A DNA stretch of 48,406 nt from Clostridiaceae bacterium (GTDB lineage: Bacteria; Bacillota; Clostridia; Oscillospirales; Acutalibacteraceae): contig JAEDLK010000010.1 in assembly GCA_016295355.1 (NCBI GenBank), positions 1 to 48,406 on the forward strand. Direction: 5' to 3'. The notes beneath the pieces are model-generated. The model saw only the letters and a list, made by a program, of their open reading frames with translations, was not told the DNA's origin and did no database searches. Numbering within the stretch: the stretch's first letter is position 1; every line of letters starts with the position of its first letter. Positions 15,568 through 23,396 of the stretch are shown here, piece by piece. The translations under genes were made by a program, and so were the position numbers.

Positions 15568-17061
15568 ATGGCTGAAAACCGGGAAGTTCTTAATGAGGAA
15601 GAACAATTAAACGATATTCTCAAGGTGCGCCGTGAAAAATTGGCGACATTGGTTGCCGAAGGTCACGACCCCTTCACCCTGACCAAATACAAGGTGACGG
15701 ACTATGCGGCCGGCATCAAGGAAAAGCATACCGACGAAAATCCGTTGCAGGCGGCCGTGGCCGGCCGGATCATGAGCCGTCGTATTATGGGCAAGGCAAG
15801 CTTTTTTCATTTGCAGGATTCCACCGGCACCATCCAGTGCTATATCCGTCGGGATGATGTGGGCGAGGATGCCTATGCCGGCTTTAAGAAAATGGACATC
15901 GGCGATATTGTCGGTCTGTCCGGCTTTTCGTTTGTGACCAAAACCGGCGAGATTTCTCTGCACTGCCAAAGCATCACGCTGTTGGCAAAATCGCTGTTGC
16001 CGTTGCCGGAGAAATTTCATGGGCTGAAAGACAACGATCTGCGTTACCGTCAGCGGTATGTGGATTTAATTATGAATCCCGATGTGCGGGACACCTTTGT
16101 CAAGCGTTCCCGTATTCTAAAAGAAATCCGTGCTTATTTGGACGGCAAGGGCTTTTTGGAGGTCGACACCCCGATTTTGGTGCCGTTGGAAATCGGTTCT
16201 GCCGCCCGTCCGTTCAAAACACATCACAACACGCTGGATATGGATATGTACCTGCGTGTGGAGACCGAGCTGTACTTAAAGCGGTTGATCGTCGGCGGTC
16301 TGCATCGGGTTTACGAGGTGGGACGGATCTTCCGAAACGAGGGGATGGATCCCAAGCATAATCCCGAGTTTACGTCTATTGAGCTGTATCAGGCTTTCAC
16401 CGATTATTACGGTATGATGGATTTGGTGGAAGAGCTGTACGGGATGTTGGCCGTGAAGATTTGCGGCAGTAGTGTGATTACCTATCAGGGTCAGCAGATC
16501 GACTTGGGTCACTTTGAACGGTTGACCATGGTAGAAGCTGTGAAGAAGTATGCCGGTTGTGATTATAACGAGTGGGCCGACGATGCGGCCGCCAGAGCCT
16601 GTGCTGCACAAAAGCATGTCGAGGTTCCGGTCGATGCAACAAAGGGCACGGTGCTTTTGGAGCTGTTTGATGCCTTTGTAGAGGACAAGCTGATTCAGCC
16701 GACGTTTATCTATGATTACCCGGTGGAAAACAGCCCGCTGGCCAAGCGCAAGCCGGACAATCCTGCCTTTACCGAGCGGTTTGAGTATTTCATCAACTGT
16801 ACCGAGTACGGCAATGCCTTCAGCGAGTTGAATGATCCAATCGACCAAAAACAGCGTTTTGAACGGCAAATTGCTGCCAAACGTGCTGAAGAGCCCGATA
16901 CAGGTGCCGAGGTGGATTACGATTATATCACCGCTTTGGAGTACGGACTGCCGCCCACCGGCGGTTTGGGCTTTGGTGTTGACCGCTTGGTCATGCTCTT
17001 GACCGACAGCCCCTCCATTCGGGATGTTTTGTTGTTCCCCACGATGAAGCCGATTGATTGA
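15568..17061 (+). CDS. lysS: Lysyl-tRNA synthetase, class II
   Basis: A 497-residue enzyme charging tRNA-Lys. The OB-fold anticodon domain (about 65-180; VAGRIMSRRIMGKASFFHLQD) precedes the class II core with motif 1 around FLEVDTPILVP, motif 2 VYEVGRIFRNEGMD and motif 3 GLGFGVDRLVMLLT. The family's usual RIAPELYLKRL reads RVETELYLKRL here. RBS AGGAGG upstream is strong. The last eight codons (FPTMKPID) and flanks are duplicated 2.5 kb downstream at 19516-19541 with synonymous changes and a different stop, suggesting this 3' end was supplied by an integrated element. Confidence 0.97.
   Translation: MAENREVLNEEEQLNDILKVRREKLATLVAEGHDPFTLTKYKVTDYAAGIKEKHTDENPLQAAVAGRIMSRRIMGKASFFHLQDSTGTIQCYIRRDDVGEDAYAGFKKMDIGDIVGLSGFSFVTKTGEISLHCQSITLLAKSLLPLPEKFHGLKDNDLRYRQRYVDLIMNPDVRDTFVKRSRILKEIRAYLDGKGFLEVDTPILVPLEIGSAARPFKTHHNTLDMDMYLRVETELYLKRLIVGGLHRVYEVGRIFRNEGMDPKHNPEFTSIELYQAFTDYYGMMDLVEELYGMLAVKICGSSVITYQGQQIDLGHFERLTMVEAVKKYAGCDYNEWADDAAARACAAQKHVEVPVDATKGTVLLELFDAFVEDKLIQPTFIYDYPVENSPLAKRKPDNPAFTERFEYFINCTEYGNAFSELNDPIDQKQRFERQIAAKRAEEPDTGAEVDYDYITALEYGLPPTGGLGFGVDRLVMLLTDSPSIRDVLLFPTMKPID
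17034..17059 (+). repeat. Candidate att site at the lysS 3' end
   Basis: 26 nt covering the lysS codons FPTMKPID; matches 19516-19541 at 24 of 26 positions in direct orientation. Interpreted as one boundary of an integrated segment. Confidence 0.6.
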
Positions 17062-17115
17062 TAAAATCGTTAGTACACAAGGATTTTTCGGGTATGCAAA
17101 AGCCGAAAACGGACG

Positions 17116-17136
17116 GTTTACCAAAAAGTTTACCAA
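17116..17136. repeat. 12-nt-period direct repeats after lysS
   Basis: GTTTACCAA at 17116-17124 and 17128-17136, 55 bp past the lysS stop. A like-spaced pair follows the second lysS end at 19610. May be integrase arm-binding repeats. Confidence 0.4.
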
Positions 17137-17170
17137 TTTTACTAATCAAAGAGACACGATATAGCGATGG

Positions 17171-17203
17171 AAAACGGACTATTCACCACGAATAGTCCGT
17201 TTT
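17171..17203. terminator. Bidirectional terminator
   Basis: A perfect 14-bp stem, AAAACGGACTATTC (17171-17184) / GAATAGTCCGTTTT (17190-17203), between convergent lysS and the glycosyltransferase gene. Confidence 0.8.
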
Positions 17204-17223
17204 CTATGTCCGCATTACGGCAT

Positions 17224-18357
17224 TTAATCGTTGCCGCTGAAGGCCTCCGATACCAACTGCTCTGCAAGACGGCATATATCTGCTGCCGCTGCTTTGTTGA
17301 TCGTATTTTTCTGGCAGGTCATCATTTCTGCACTTTTATCCGTATTCTGCAGCACCTCATCCACGATACGCGGCAGTTCATGCGTCAGATTTTCCGAAAT
17401 ACTCATGCCATGGCCGGCAAAATAATCCGCATTACAGCTTTCGCAGCCCGGTATTGCGGATGTATGCAGAATCGGGACATGACATACTGCTGCCTCCGTT
17501 GAGGAAAGACCGCCCGGCTTCGTAATGAATAAATGGCTTGCTCTCATATAGGAAGCCATCCGATCCGTGTGCTCCAAAACAGTTACGCCCGGGGAATTCT
17601 TTTCCTGCAATTTTTGATACAGCTTTTGGTTGCTTCCGCAGATGACAATGAGTTCTACATCTTCGCGATCGGAGGAAAAATTTTGCAGCTCTTCAATCGT
17701 TTTTTCTATTTTTCCTCCACCCATGCTTCCGCCGGTTATCAGGATATATTTTTTATCCGTTTTCAGTCCCAGCAACTGCTTTTCCTGTTCCCTCGTCCGT
17801 TCCTCCAAAAAGCTGCTGTTTGTGGGGATCCCCAAAGGATAGAGCTTTTCGCGGGGAATCCCTTTTCCGACAAACTCTTCTGTCAAGTCTGCGGCAGGGA
17901 TCACATAGGCATCGCAATCCGTCTCTTCGGTAAAGGGCGTGCATACATAATCCGTTGCAATGAACATGGTTTTGGGGATCTGTATGCCGTGATGCTTCAT
18001 GTTGGTCATAATTTCCGCCGGAAAAAGGTGGGGCATGATAACGATGTCCACAGGATGCTCGGCAAAATACTTCTGCATCACATTCGTCATTCCGCGATTG
18101 ACAAAATAGATCGGAGAACGGAATGGCAGCCTGCGGTAAATATTTCCGATCTTGTATACCACGCCAAATGCTCGCGGCACATGCTGCACGGTGGATATAT
18201 AAGTCCGGTCGATCCTCCCGGAAAGCTTTGTGCTTTTTAAGGTGTAGGGATTCAGCATTGTAACCTGATGTCCCCGCTTTTTCATTTCCTCATATACTGC
18301 TTTTCCGGCAGCGTCATGGCCTCCTCCGGTTCCGCAGGAAAGTATCAATGCATTCAT
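17224..18357 (-). CDS. MGDG-synthase/UgtP-like glycosyltransferase
   Basis: A 377-residue GT-B enzyme of family GT28. The N-terminal MGDG-synthase domain begins LILSCGTGGGHDAAGKAV; the C-terminal nucleotide-sugar domain has ITGGSMGGGKIE and TKPGGLSSTEAA. Relatives transfer glucose or galactose from UDP-sugar to diacylglycerol at the inner face of the membrane, giving glycolipids that also anchor lipoteichoic acid. Its start overlaps the stop of the plsY-like gene (ATGA), so the pair is translationally coupled, and PlsY leads to the diacylglycerol precursor. Donor sugar and acceptor are not predictable here. It lies in a segment flanked by duplicated lysS ends, suggesting lateral acquisition. 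Confidence 0.88.
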   Translation of the reverse strand: MNALILSCGTGGGHDAAGKAVYEEMKKRGHQVTMLNPYTLKSTKLSGRIDRTYISTVQHVPRAFGVVYKIGNIYRRLPFRSPIYFVNRGMTNVMQKYFAEHPVDIVIMPHLFPAEIMTNMKHHGIQIPKTMFIATDYVCTPFTEETDCDAYVIPAADLTEEFVGKGIPREKLYPLGIPTNSSFLEERTREQEKQLLGLKTDKKYILITGGSMGGGKIEKTIEELQNFSSDREDVELIVICGSNQKLYQKLQEKNSPGVTVLEHTDRMASYMRASHLFITKPGGLSSTEAAVCHVPILHTSAIPGCESCNADYFAGHGMSISENLTHELPRIVDEVLQNTDKSAEMMTCQKNTINKAAAADICRLAEQLVSEAFSGND

Positions 18358-18947
18358 AACAGTTTTATCCTCAATTTCTCCTTTTCTTCCTCACTGAGAA
18401 GCATACGGCTTGAAACCACTGCTGTAATAATCGCAAACCCCAAACGGATCATCGTCCATTTCACCCAAAGCAGCATTCCGATCAACGCACACAAATATGC
18501 TGCCAGTGTCCGGTAATAATGCGGATTTATCCGAAGAACACACGAAAAGAAGATAAAGCAGACCGCCAATATTGCAACGGGCTGTAAAAGCGGGAAAAGC
18601 CCCAGCAGACATCCAAAGGAAACGGCGATTCCCTTTCCTCCCTTTCCCTTAAAAAAGAGCGGGTATGCATGACCCAAAACGGGTGCTGCCATAACAAACG
18701 CGATCGAATTCATATCCGTCGCATACCGCATAAACAGAAATACCGGGAAAAATCCCTTCAAAATATCGCAGGTCAGCGTCAATACACCGCACCAGAAGCC
18801 GCCATACATAAAGGCATTTCCGGCTCCCGGATTGCGATCCTTGCTTTTCTCGATCATATCTTCCTTTCGGAACAGCTTTGCAAAAATCCGTGCATACAAT
18901 ATGCTTCCGGATAGGTATCCAAACAAAATCCATGCAACTTTTGACAT
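18354..18947 (-). CDS. plsY: PlsY-like glycerol-3-phosphate acyltransferase
   Basis: A 197-residue polytopic membrane protein (about five helices) with the three PlsY motifs: GSILYARIFAK near residue 14, KDRNPGAGNAFMYGG near 36, and GHAYPLFFKGKGGKGIA near 92. PlsY acylates glycerol-3-phosphate with acyl-phosphate, the first step of phospholipid synthesis in Gram-positives. RBS GAAGGA precedes the ATG. A typical chromosome has its own plsY, so this copy may be an extra one carried by the lysS-linked segment; its SKDRNPGAGN differs from the more usual GSGNIGATN of housekeeping PlsY. Coupled to the glycosyltransferase gene. Confidence 0.85.
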   Translation of the reverse strand: MSKVAWILFGYLSGSILYARIFAKLFRKEDMIEKSKDRNPGAGNAFMYGGFWCGVLTLTCDILKGFFPVFLFMRYATDMNSIAFVMAAPVLGHAYPLFFKGKGGKGIAVSFGCLLGLFPLLQPVAILAVCFIFFSCVLRINPHYYRTLAAYLCALIGMLLWVKWTMIRLGFAIITAVVSSRMLLSEEEKEKLRIKLL

Positions 18948-19082
18948 TTTTCTATCCTTCTCTGTTCAATCAAAAACTTCGTTATCTGCCACCGGAGAAA
19001 TATCACCGTCGGCATAATTCATGTGTACCGCAATTCCCGAAGGTGGCAGGGAAGGCGATTTGCCCTGCCACTATCGTGATAT

Positions 19083-19111
19083 ATTTTAGCAAAACGGAGT
19101 TTTGAAATCAA
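19083..19111 (-). promoter_or_regulatory. Promoter of plsY-glycosyltransferase
   Basis: On the minus strand: TTGATT (19111-19106), 17 bp, TAAAAT (19088-19083), leaving a leader of about 130 nt that includes the 19042-19070 inverted repeat. Confidence 0.6.
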
Positions 19112-19515
19112 CATTTTTTGCTGCTTTCCTTTTGGACAATCCATGCCCGGTGTCCAAAAAGCAATGTGTCCTGTGAAAGCGAATTCGACATTCGATATGT
19201 CGCTAAAGAACAATACAAGGATAGCTATTATGACAGCACACCATATGCCAATTCCTTTGATGCCGGGTCTGTGAAGCGCAAAAATGCCCGTACATCTTGA
19301 AATTTCGGGATTTCTGTTCTATAATAATTTGTCGGCAAAGAAAGCTTCTCGCTTTCAAAACAATGAAACCCTTTCGCCGAAGTCTCCAATTTAGTCTCCA
19401 TTAAGCCGATACATCATGGTAAATTATAATTCAATATGGGAAATGCTAAAAAAGAGATATGACGGAATGGTAAGGTTTAAGGCGTTTTGGGACGAAAATA
19501 TGAAAGCTCTTTTTG

Positions 19516-19541
19516 TTTCCCCACAATGAAGCCGATTGATT
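19516..19541 (+). repeat. Second copy of the lysS 3' end
   Basis: Reads FPTMKPID then TAA (19541-19543) in frame, like the end of lysS, with ACA for ACG and TAA for TGA. No lysS coding precedes it. Likely the displaced original gene end or a boundary with a second element. Confidence 0.6.
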
Positions 19542-19609
19542 AAATCACTTATAAGAAACCCGGTAGTTATGCGGGTTCGCAGTGGTTTTAACCTTGAAAA
19601 AACCACGCC

Positions 19610-19631
19610 ACTACGCCAACTACTACGCCAA
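19610..19631. repeat. 12-nt-period repeats after the second lysS end
   Basis: ACTACGCCAA at 19610-19619 and 19622-19631, with a partial copy CCACGCCA at 19603; about 65 bp beyond the TAA. Confidence 0.4.
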
Positions 19632-19680
19632 TTTTCACTAAGATTTTGCAGCGAAAAGTCACTATGATATATTAAACACC

Positions 19681-19711
19681 AAAAGCACCGTGTGGTTTGT
19701 ACGGCGCTTTT
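19681..19711. terminator. Hairpin with A/T-rich flanks
   Basis: AAAAGCACCGT (19681-19691) pairs with ACGGCGCTTTT (19701-19711), one mismatch. No intact gene ends beside it; it could be left from an element. Confidence 0.4.
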
Positions 19712-19785
19712 GATTAGCTATAGCAGATGATACGAATTTGTCAATATTGATTGTATTTTGTGTGTTTATATAATTCATAACTTAA

Positions 19786-19950
19786 TATCATGGTTATAGA
19801 TGGTCGAAATAGTGGTTGAATACACTGTTTCGATACCATTGCCATGAAGACAGAGCCAATTCAAAAACTTGCGTATTTGAATTTGCAAAAGCTGATAAAA
19901 TCGGCTTATCGAAACGCTTTTTAGCGTTTCGATATTCTATAGTCATTATT
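19786..19950 (-). mobile_element. MITE copy A (165 bp)
   Basis: Shares terminal inverted repeats and internal hairpins with copies at 20907 and 48323. Read on the minus strand it starts AATGACTATAGAATATCG and contains CGAAACGC/GCGTTTCG and AGCCGAT/ATCGG(C) stems. It lacks about 50 bp of the middle found in copy B. No transposase inside. It extends the AraC reading frame at its right end. Confidence 0.8.
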
Positions 19951-20736
19951 GTGATAAGGTGAAGAATTATTTGCATATTCAGATGGACTTGTTCCGGTAT
20001 ATTGTTTGAACATTTTGGAAAAGTGAAAAATGCTGTTATATCCTACGCTTAAGGCAACTTGTTCTATTGTTTCAAAATCACTTCTTAAAATGGCTTTTGC
20101 TTTTTCTATACGTAAATTATGAAGATATTTTATCGGTGAGGTACCATACACGGACGCAAAGATTTTTCGAAAATATACGTTACTCATCCCGCAAAGTTCG
20201 GATAGCAATTCGTCGGTAATACGACTGTCAGAATAGTTTTCGGTTATATACTTTATTGCAGGTTTTAAGGCAAAATATTTTTTAGAGTGTGGATGCTCTT
20301 GTTTAAGAGATTTAAGTAAAAACAATAAAATCTCATAAAGATAATAATTACATTCAAGTCTGTGGCACATTTTCTTTGTGCTCAGGCTTTTTTCAATTTT
20401 TGAAAAATTATTCACCAAAAGACTGTTATCGTTTATTTCAAATGATGCAAAGGTCGTTTCTGTGTTTTCGGCTTCAAATTCAATAATGATACATTCACCC
20501 GGCTCTATACATTTCCATGAGTAAGAGCATCCCTTTGGTAAGATAACGGGATGTAAACTGTCGGACAAAACAATTTCATCGCCGACAGTATATATTGTTT
20601 TCCCTTTAACCTTTAATACTATAGCCCATCCTTCACGGTTATAACGATGTGTAGTAATTCCAATGGGGGAATTTAATAAACGGTTAGCAGAGAAGACTTT
20701 ATTTATAGCTAAATTAGTAACAGAATGAATAAACAC
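19921..20736 (-). CDS. AraC-family regulator, C-terminus from a MITE
   Basis: A 271-residue regulator with an N-terminal cupin-like domain (about residues 35-100; ILPKGCSYSWKCIEPGECI) and a C-terminal HTH_18 pair at about 165-262 (LSELCGMSNVYFRKIFASVYG and QVALSVGYNSIFHFSKMFKQ, then GTSPSEYANN). It starts with GTG at 20736 after GAGGTG. Divergent from the dehydroquinase-like gene, it presumably controls that catabolic cluster. The last nine residues (NNDYRISKR) and the stop are encoded by MITE copy A, so the natural end was replaced after the HTH; function is probably retained because the domain is complete. Confidence 0.88.
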   Translation of the reverse strand: MFIHSVTNLAINKVFSANRLLNSPIGITTHRYNREGWAIVLKVKGKTIYTVGDEIVLSDSLHPVILPKGCSYSWKCIEPGECIIIEFEAENTETTFASFEINDNSLLVNNFSKIEKSLSTKKMCHRLECNYYLYEILLFLLKSLKQEHPHSKKYFALKPAIKYITENYSDSRITDELLSELCGMSNVYFRKIFASVYGTSPIKYLHNLRIEKAKAILRSDFETIEQVALSVGYNSIFHFSKMFKQYTGTSPSEYANNSSPYHNNDYRISKR

Positions 20737-20756
20737 AAAATTTCACCTCATACCAT

Positions 20757-20784
20757 ATTCTAACACAAAATCTTGTTTTTGCAA
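20757..20784 (-). promoter_or_regulatory. Promoter of the AraC-type gene
   Basis: On the minus strand: TTGCAA (20784-20779), 16 bp, TAGAAT (20762-20757). Confidence 0.55.
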
Positions 20785-20825
20785 TTTTTTGTGTATCATA
20801 ATCGATAAAAATATCGCAATTGACA

Positions 20826-20854
20826 TTTACAAGAAAATCTAAAGTCGTTATATT
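20826..20854 (+). promoter_or_regulatory. Promoter of the dehydroquinase-like cluster
   Basis: TTTACA (20826-20831), 17 bp, TATATT (20849-20854), then GAGGTGAA before the ATG at 20875. The 42-bp gap to the divergent promoter could hold an AraC site. Confidence 0.5.
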
Positions 20855-20874
20855 ATGCTTGAGGTGAACACTAA

Positions 20875-21896
20875 ATGAAAAAATTATCGAAAATAACAGC
20901 TCCGGCTATAATGACTATAGAATATCGAAACGCTGGAAAGCGTTTCGAAAAGCCGATTTTATCGGCTTTTGCAAATTCAAATACGCACTGTTTTGAATTT
21001 GCTCTATATCCATTGCAATGGTATCGACAAATTTTCTTTGAAAATTTGCTACCAAATCGAAGATTTGGTGTCGAAATAGTGTATTTAACCACTATTTCGA
21101 CTATCTATAACCATTATAGCGGGAGTTGTTCGTGAACGAACAATGAGGTCTGCTATTGCAGAAATTAAAAACTGTATGTATGACGGTGCGGATATGATAG
21201 ACTTACATTTATCTTGTCTTGAAAAAAATGATGTTAGCACCTTGCGTACGATAGTTGATTCTTCAAAATTGCCCATATTAGCGCTTAATGACAACAGAAC
21301 GGTAAATTGGGAAGATTGCGGTCTTACCGAAGAAGAGCGTGCCGAGAGCTTTTTAAGAGCTGTAGAAGCAGGTGCGTCAGGTGTAGATATGCAAGGCTAT
21401 ACATTCCATGCACCCTCAAGAGATGGCTTTTGCGGTGAAGATAAGTATTCTTTTACAAAAGGAAATCCTAAAGAAATTGTCACAGATGAAGCAATTATTA
21501 CTAAACAGTGTGAATTTATTGAAAATGTTCACAGTAAAGGCGCAGAGGTTTTGCTGTCTTGCCATCCGGGTATCGCGATGAACAGCACACAAGTAGTAGA
21601 ACTGGCTCTATTTTTAGAAAAGCGAAATCCTGATATTATAAAAATCGTAACGAGTGCAACTAACGAGGATGAAATGCTTGAAAGTATAAAAACAATGCTA
21701 CTTCTTAAAAAAAGGTAAAAATCCCCGTAAGTTACCACGCTAACGGAAAATTCGGCGGACTAACCCGAATTTTGAATCCTGCTTTAGGCGGTCAAATTGC
21801 TTTTTGCGTAGACAGATTTTCTGAAAGCTCAACAATGGAACAACTCGATTTAAAGACTGCAAAAACAGTTATCGAAAATATAAAGAAAATTATATA
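20875..21896 (+). pseudogene. Type I dehydroquinase-like gene split by a MITE
   Basis: The start codon, with GAGGTGAA before it, begins MKKLSKITAPAI, then the MITE intervenes. Removing it and one TATA rejoins the frame to AGVVRERTMRSAIAEIKN, typical of the aldolase-fold type I 3-dehydroquinate dehydratase family. His in VLLSCHPGIA and Lys in DIIKIVTSAT match the family's catalytic pair. A second lesion follows at about 21707-21713: seven A where eight would restore the frame into KIPVSYHANGKFGGLTRILN and GQIAFCVDRFSESSTM, ending at 21896. In this family the enzyme dehydrates 3-dehydroquinate; position in a catabolic cluster suggests use of quinate-like or related compounds. Broken twice, so inactive. 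Confidence 0.85.
20907..21118 (+). mobile_element. MITE copy B inside the dehydroquinase-like gene
   Basis: About 208 bp flanked by TATA on both sides (20907-20910, 21115-21118). Terminal inverted repeats: left ATGACTATAGAATATCGAAA and right, complemented, ATGGTTATAGATAGTCGAAA. Internal stems include CGAAACGCT/AGCGTTTCG, AAAGCCGAT/ATCGGCTTTT, CAAATTTTC/GAAAATTTG and ACCAAATC/GATTTGGT. No coding capacity; TA-type target suggests mobilisation by an IS630/Tc1-mariner-like transposase. Inference from structure. Confidence 0.85.
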
Positions 21897-21910
21897 GGGG
21901 TGTTATTATA

Positions 21911-22906
21911 ATGAAATCAAAAACAATTGTATTTACAAAACCGCAAGCTGCCGAACTCATTGAAAAAGAAATTGGCACTGCCACTGGCGATCGTATCAAA
22001 GTCAAAATGGAATATACCGTTGTTTCAGGCGGTACAGAGCGTGCTTGTATTATGGGAATGAATAATACATCACAAAAGTTTCCTATGTCTTTAGGTTATT
22101 GCGGTGTCGGATATGTAACTGAAATCGGTGAAAAGGTTAAGAAAATTAAAATCGGTGACAGAGTTCTCGTTTATCACGGAATACATACCGAATATAATAT
22201 TGTGCCTGAAAGCGATGTAACAAAGGTTGAAAATGATGAAATTGATTCTTTGGATGCGGCGTTTGTAATAATCGCGTCAATGGGTTTGGGCGGTGTAAGA
22301 AAGCTTGAACTTGAACTTGGTGAATCAGCGATGGTTATGGGTTTAGGTTTACTCGGAATATTTTCTGTTCAGTTTTGCAGACTTAGCGGTGCTAACCCTG
22401 TAATTGCGGTTGATTTGAATGAGGAACGCAGAGCCCTGGCGTTAAAATTAGGTGCAGACTATGCTTTAGATCCATCGGATAAAGATTTTGCAAAAAAAGT
22501 TAAGGAGATAACAAAGGGTAAGGGTGTTAACGCCTGCGTAGAGGTTACAGGCGTATCGGTTGCAATGAAACAGGCGTTAGAGTGCGCTTCTTGGCAGGGC
22601 AGAATTTCATTGCTTGGATGTACCCGTGTTTCAGACTGCGGAATTGATTATTATACACAAGTACACAGACCGGGTGTTAAGCTTATAGGTGCACATAATT
22701 TTGTTAGACCGAAGGTTGAATCGTATCCGCATCATTGGACACATCACGATGATTGCAGAGCAATTTTAGATATGATTGAAACTGACAGAATTGATGTAAA
22801 ATTAATTGTTTCAAGAGTTGTAAAACCCGAAAAAGCTCCAGAGATTTATACAGAACTTTGCAACAATAAAGACTTCCCTATGGGAACAGTTTTTGATTGG
22901 AGATAG
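21911..22906 (+). CDS. MDR-family (zinc-type) dehydrogenase
   Basis: A 331-residue medium-chain dehydrogenase: GroES-like N-terminus (about 20-125; RIKVKMEYTVVSGGTERAC, GVGYVTEIGEKVKKIKIGDRVLV) and a Rossmann domain with GLGLLGIFSVQFCRLSGANP near residue 142, then VIAVDLNEERR. The catalytic-zinc cysteine context CGTD of classical alcohol dehydrogenases is replaced by SGGTE, as in a branch that oxidises polyols or cyclitols. It is 14 bp after the dehydroquinase-like gene and transcribed with it. The substrate is unknown; likely an NAD(P)-dependent step of the same degradative route. The frame is intact, unlike both neighbours. Confidence 0.82.
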   Translation: MKSKTIVFTKPQAAELIEKEIGTATGDRIKVKMEYTVVSGGTERACIMGMNNTSQKFPMSLGYCGVGYVTEIGEKVKKIKIGDRVLVYHGIHTEYNIVPESDVTKVENDEIDSLDAAFVIIASMGLGGVRKLELELGESAMVMGLGLLGIFSVQFCRLSGANPVIAVDLNEERRALALKLGADYALDPSDKDFAKKVKEITKGKGVNACVEVTGVSVAMKQALECASWQGRISLLGCTRVSDCGIDYYTQVHRPGVKLIGAHNFVRPKVESYPHHWTHHDDCRAILDMIETDRIDVKLIVSRVVKPEKAPEIYTELCNNKDFPMGTVFDWR

Positions 22907-22910
22907 TAAC

Positions 22911-23396
22911 TTGAATAAAAAAGCAAAAACAATATTATTTTCCTTGCTTGTTATGGCTCTCTAGGGAAGTCTTTTTCCTTGCGTAAAGATTGGTTATATC
23001 GCATTTGGTATTGATTCAAACTCGGTTGCGAATATTCTGATGTTTGCGGCAATGCGGTTTACTCTTTGCGGCGCTTTGGTTTGTTTTTTTGTTTTTTCAA
23101 GCGAAAAACGATGTCTGTGCCGTCGGTTAAATCGGCACTCAACATAGTATGGATAGGTGTCTTTGCTATTGTTTTGCATTATGCTTGTACTTATATAGGA
23201 CTTTCAATGACCGACAGTTCCAAAACCGCACTTCTTAAGCAAGCGGGAGCACATATCTATGTTTGCTTGCTTGTTCTTAGCAATTCTTTTAGGTAATGAG
23301 TCCTTCAAATTACAAAATTTATTGGCATTTATTTTGATATCTTTAGGAATAGCTATAGGCCATACGTCTAATGAAAAGAGGTTTGCAAATGATTAA
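22911..23396 (+). pseudogene. Broken EamA/DMT-type transporter
   Basis: A TTG-started frame reads NKKAKTILFSLLVMAL, then a TAG (22962-22964) where the family has Trp, then GSLFPCVKIGYIAFGIDS. After a frameshift near 23100 the match resumes (VWIGVFAIVLHYACTYIGL, SMTDSSKTALLKQAGAH), and a deletion joins it to the final helix LLAFILISLGIAIG. Only about half of the usual 300-residue, 10-helix EamA transporter remains. The stop overlaps the next gene's ATG. It was probably the uptake system for the cluster's substrate. Confidence 0.75.

Larger units (their letters stand above)
17062..19540. mobile_element. Segment bounded by duplicated lysS 3' ends
   Basis: About 2.5 kb between the two copies of the lysS terminal sequence. 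It contains plsY-like and glycosyltransferase genes on the minus strand and about 0.8 kb without an intact gene, but no integrase. Site-specific elements that target the 3' end of a gene typically carry a copy of that end and restore the reading frame; the two copies here encode the same C-terminus with synonymous differences. It could be a trans-mobilised cassette, a deleted larger element, or one member of a tandem array whose next element starts at 19546. The element boundaries are inferred. Confidence 0.5.
18948..19785. other. Long interval without an intact gene
   Basis: About 840 bp between plsY and the first MITE. It holds the plsY promoter, a GTGGCAGGG/CCCTGCCAC hairpin (19042-19070), the second lysS 3' end, 12-nt repeats and a hairpin at 19681-19711. 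Short frames (for example the stretch around 19175-19300 and 19460-19515) may be gene scraps but I cannot name them. Confidence 0.5.

Noticed and set aside
16276..17136. Minus-strand open frame opposite lysS
   Set aside because: Mirror of the well-conserved lysS coding sequence, with no start signal or domain.
17171..17203. Possible small RNA after lysS
   Set aside because: A perfect stem between convergent genes is explained by a shared terminator.
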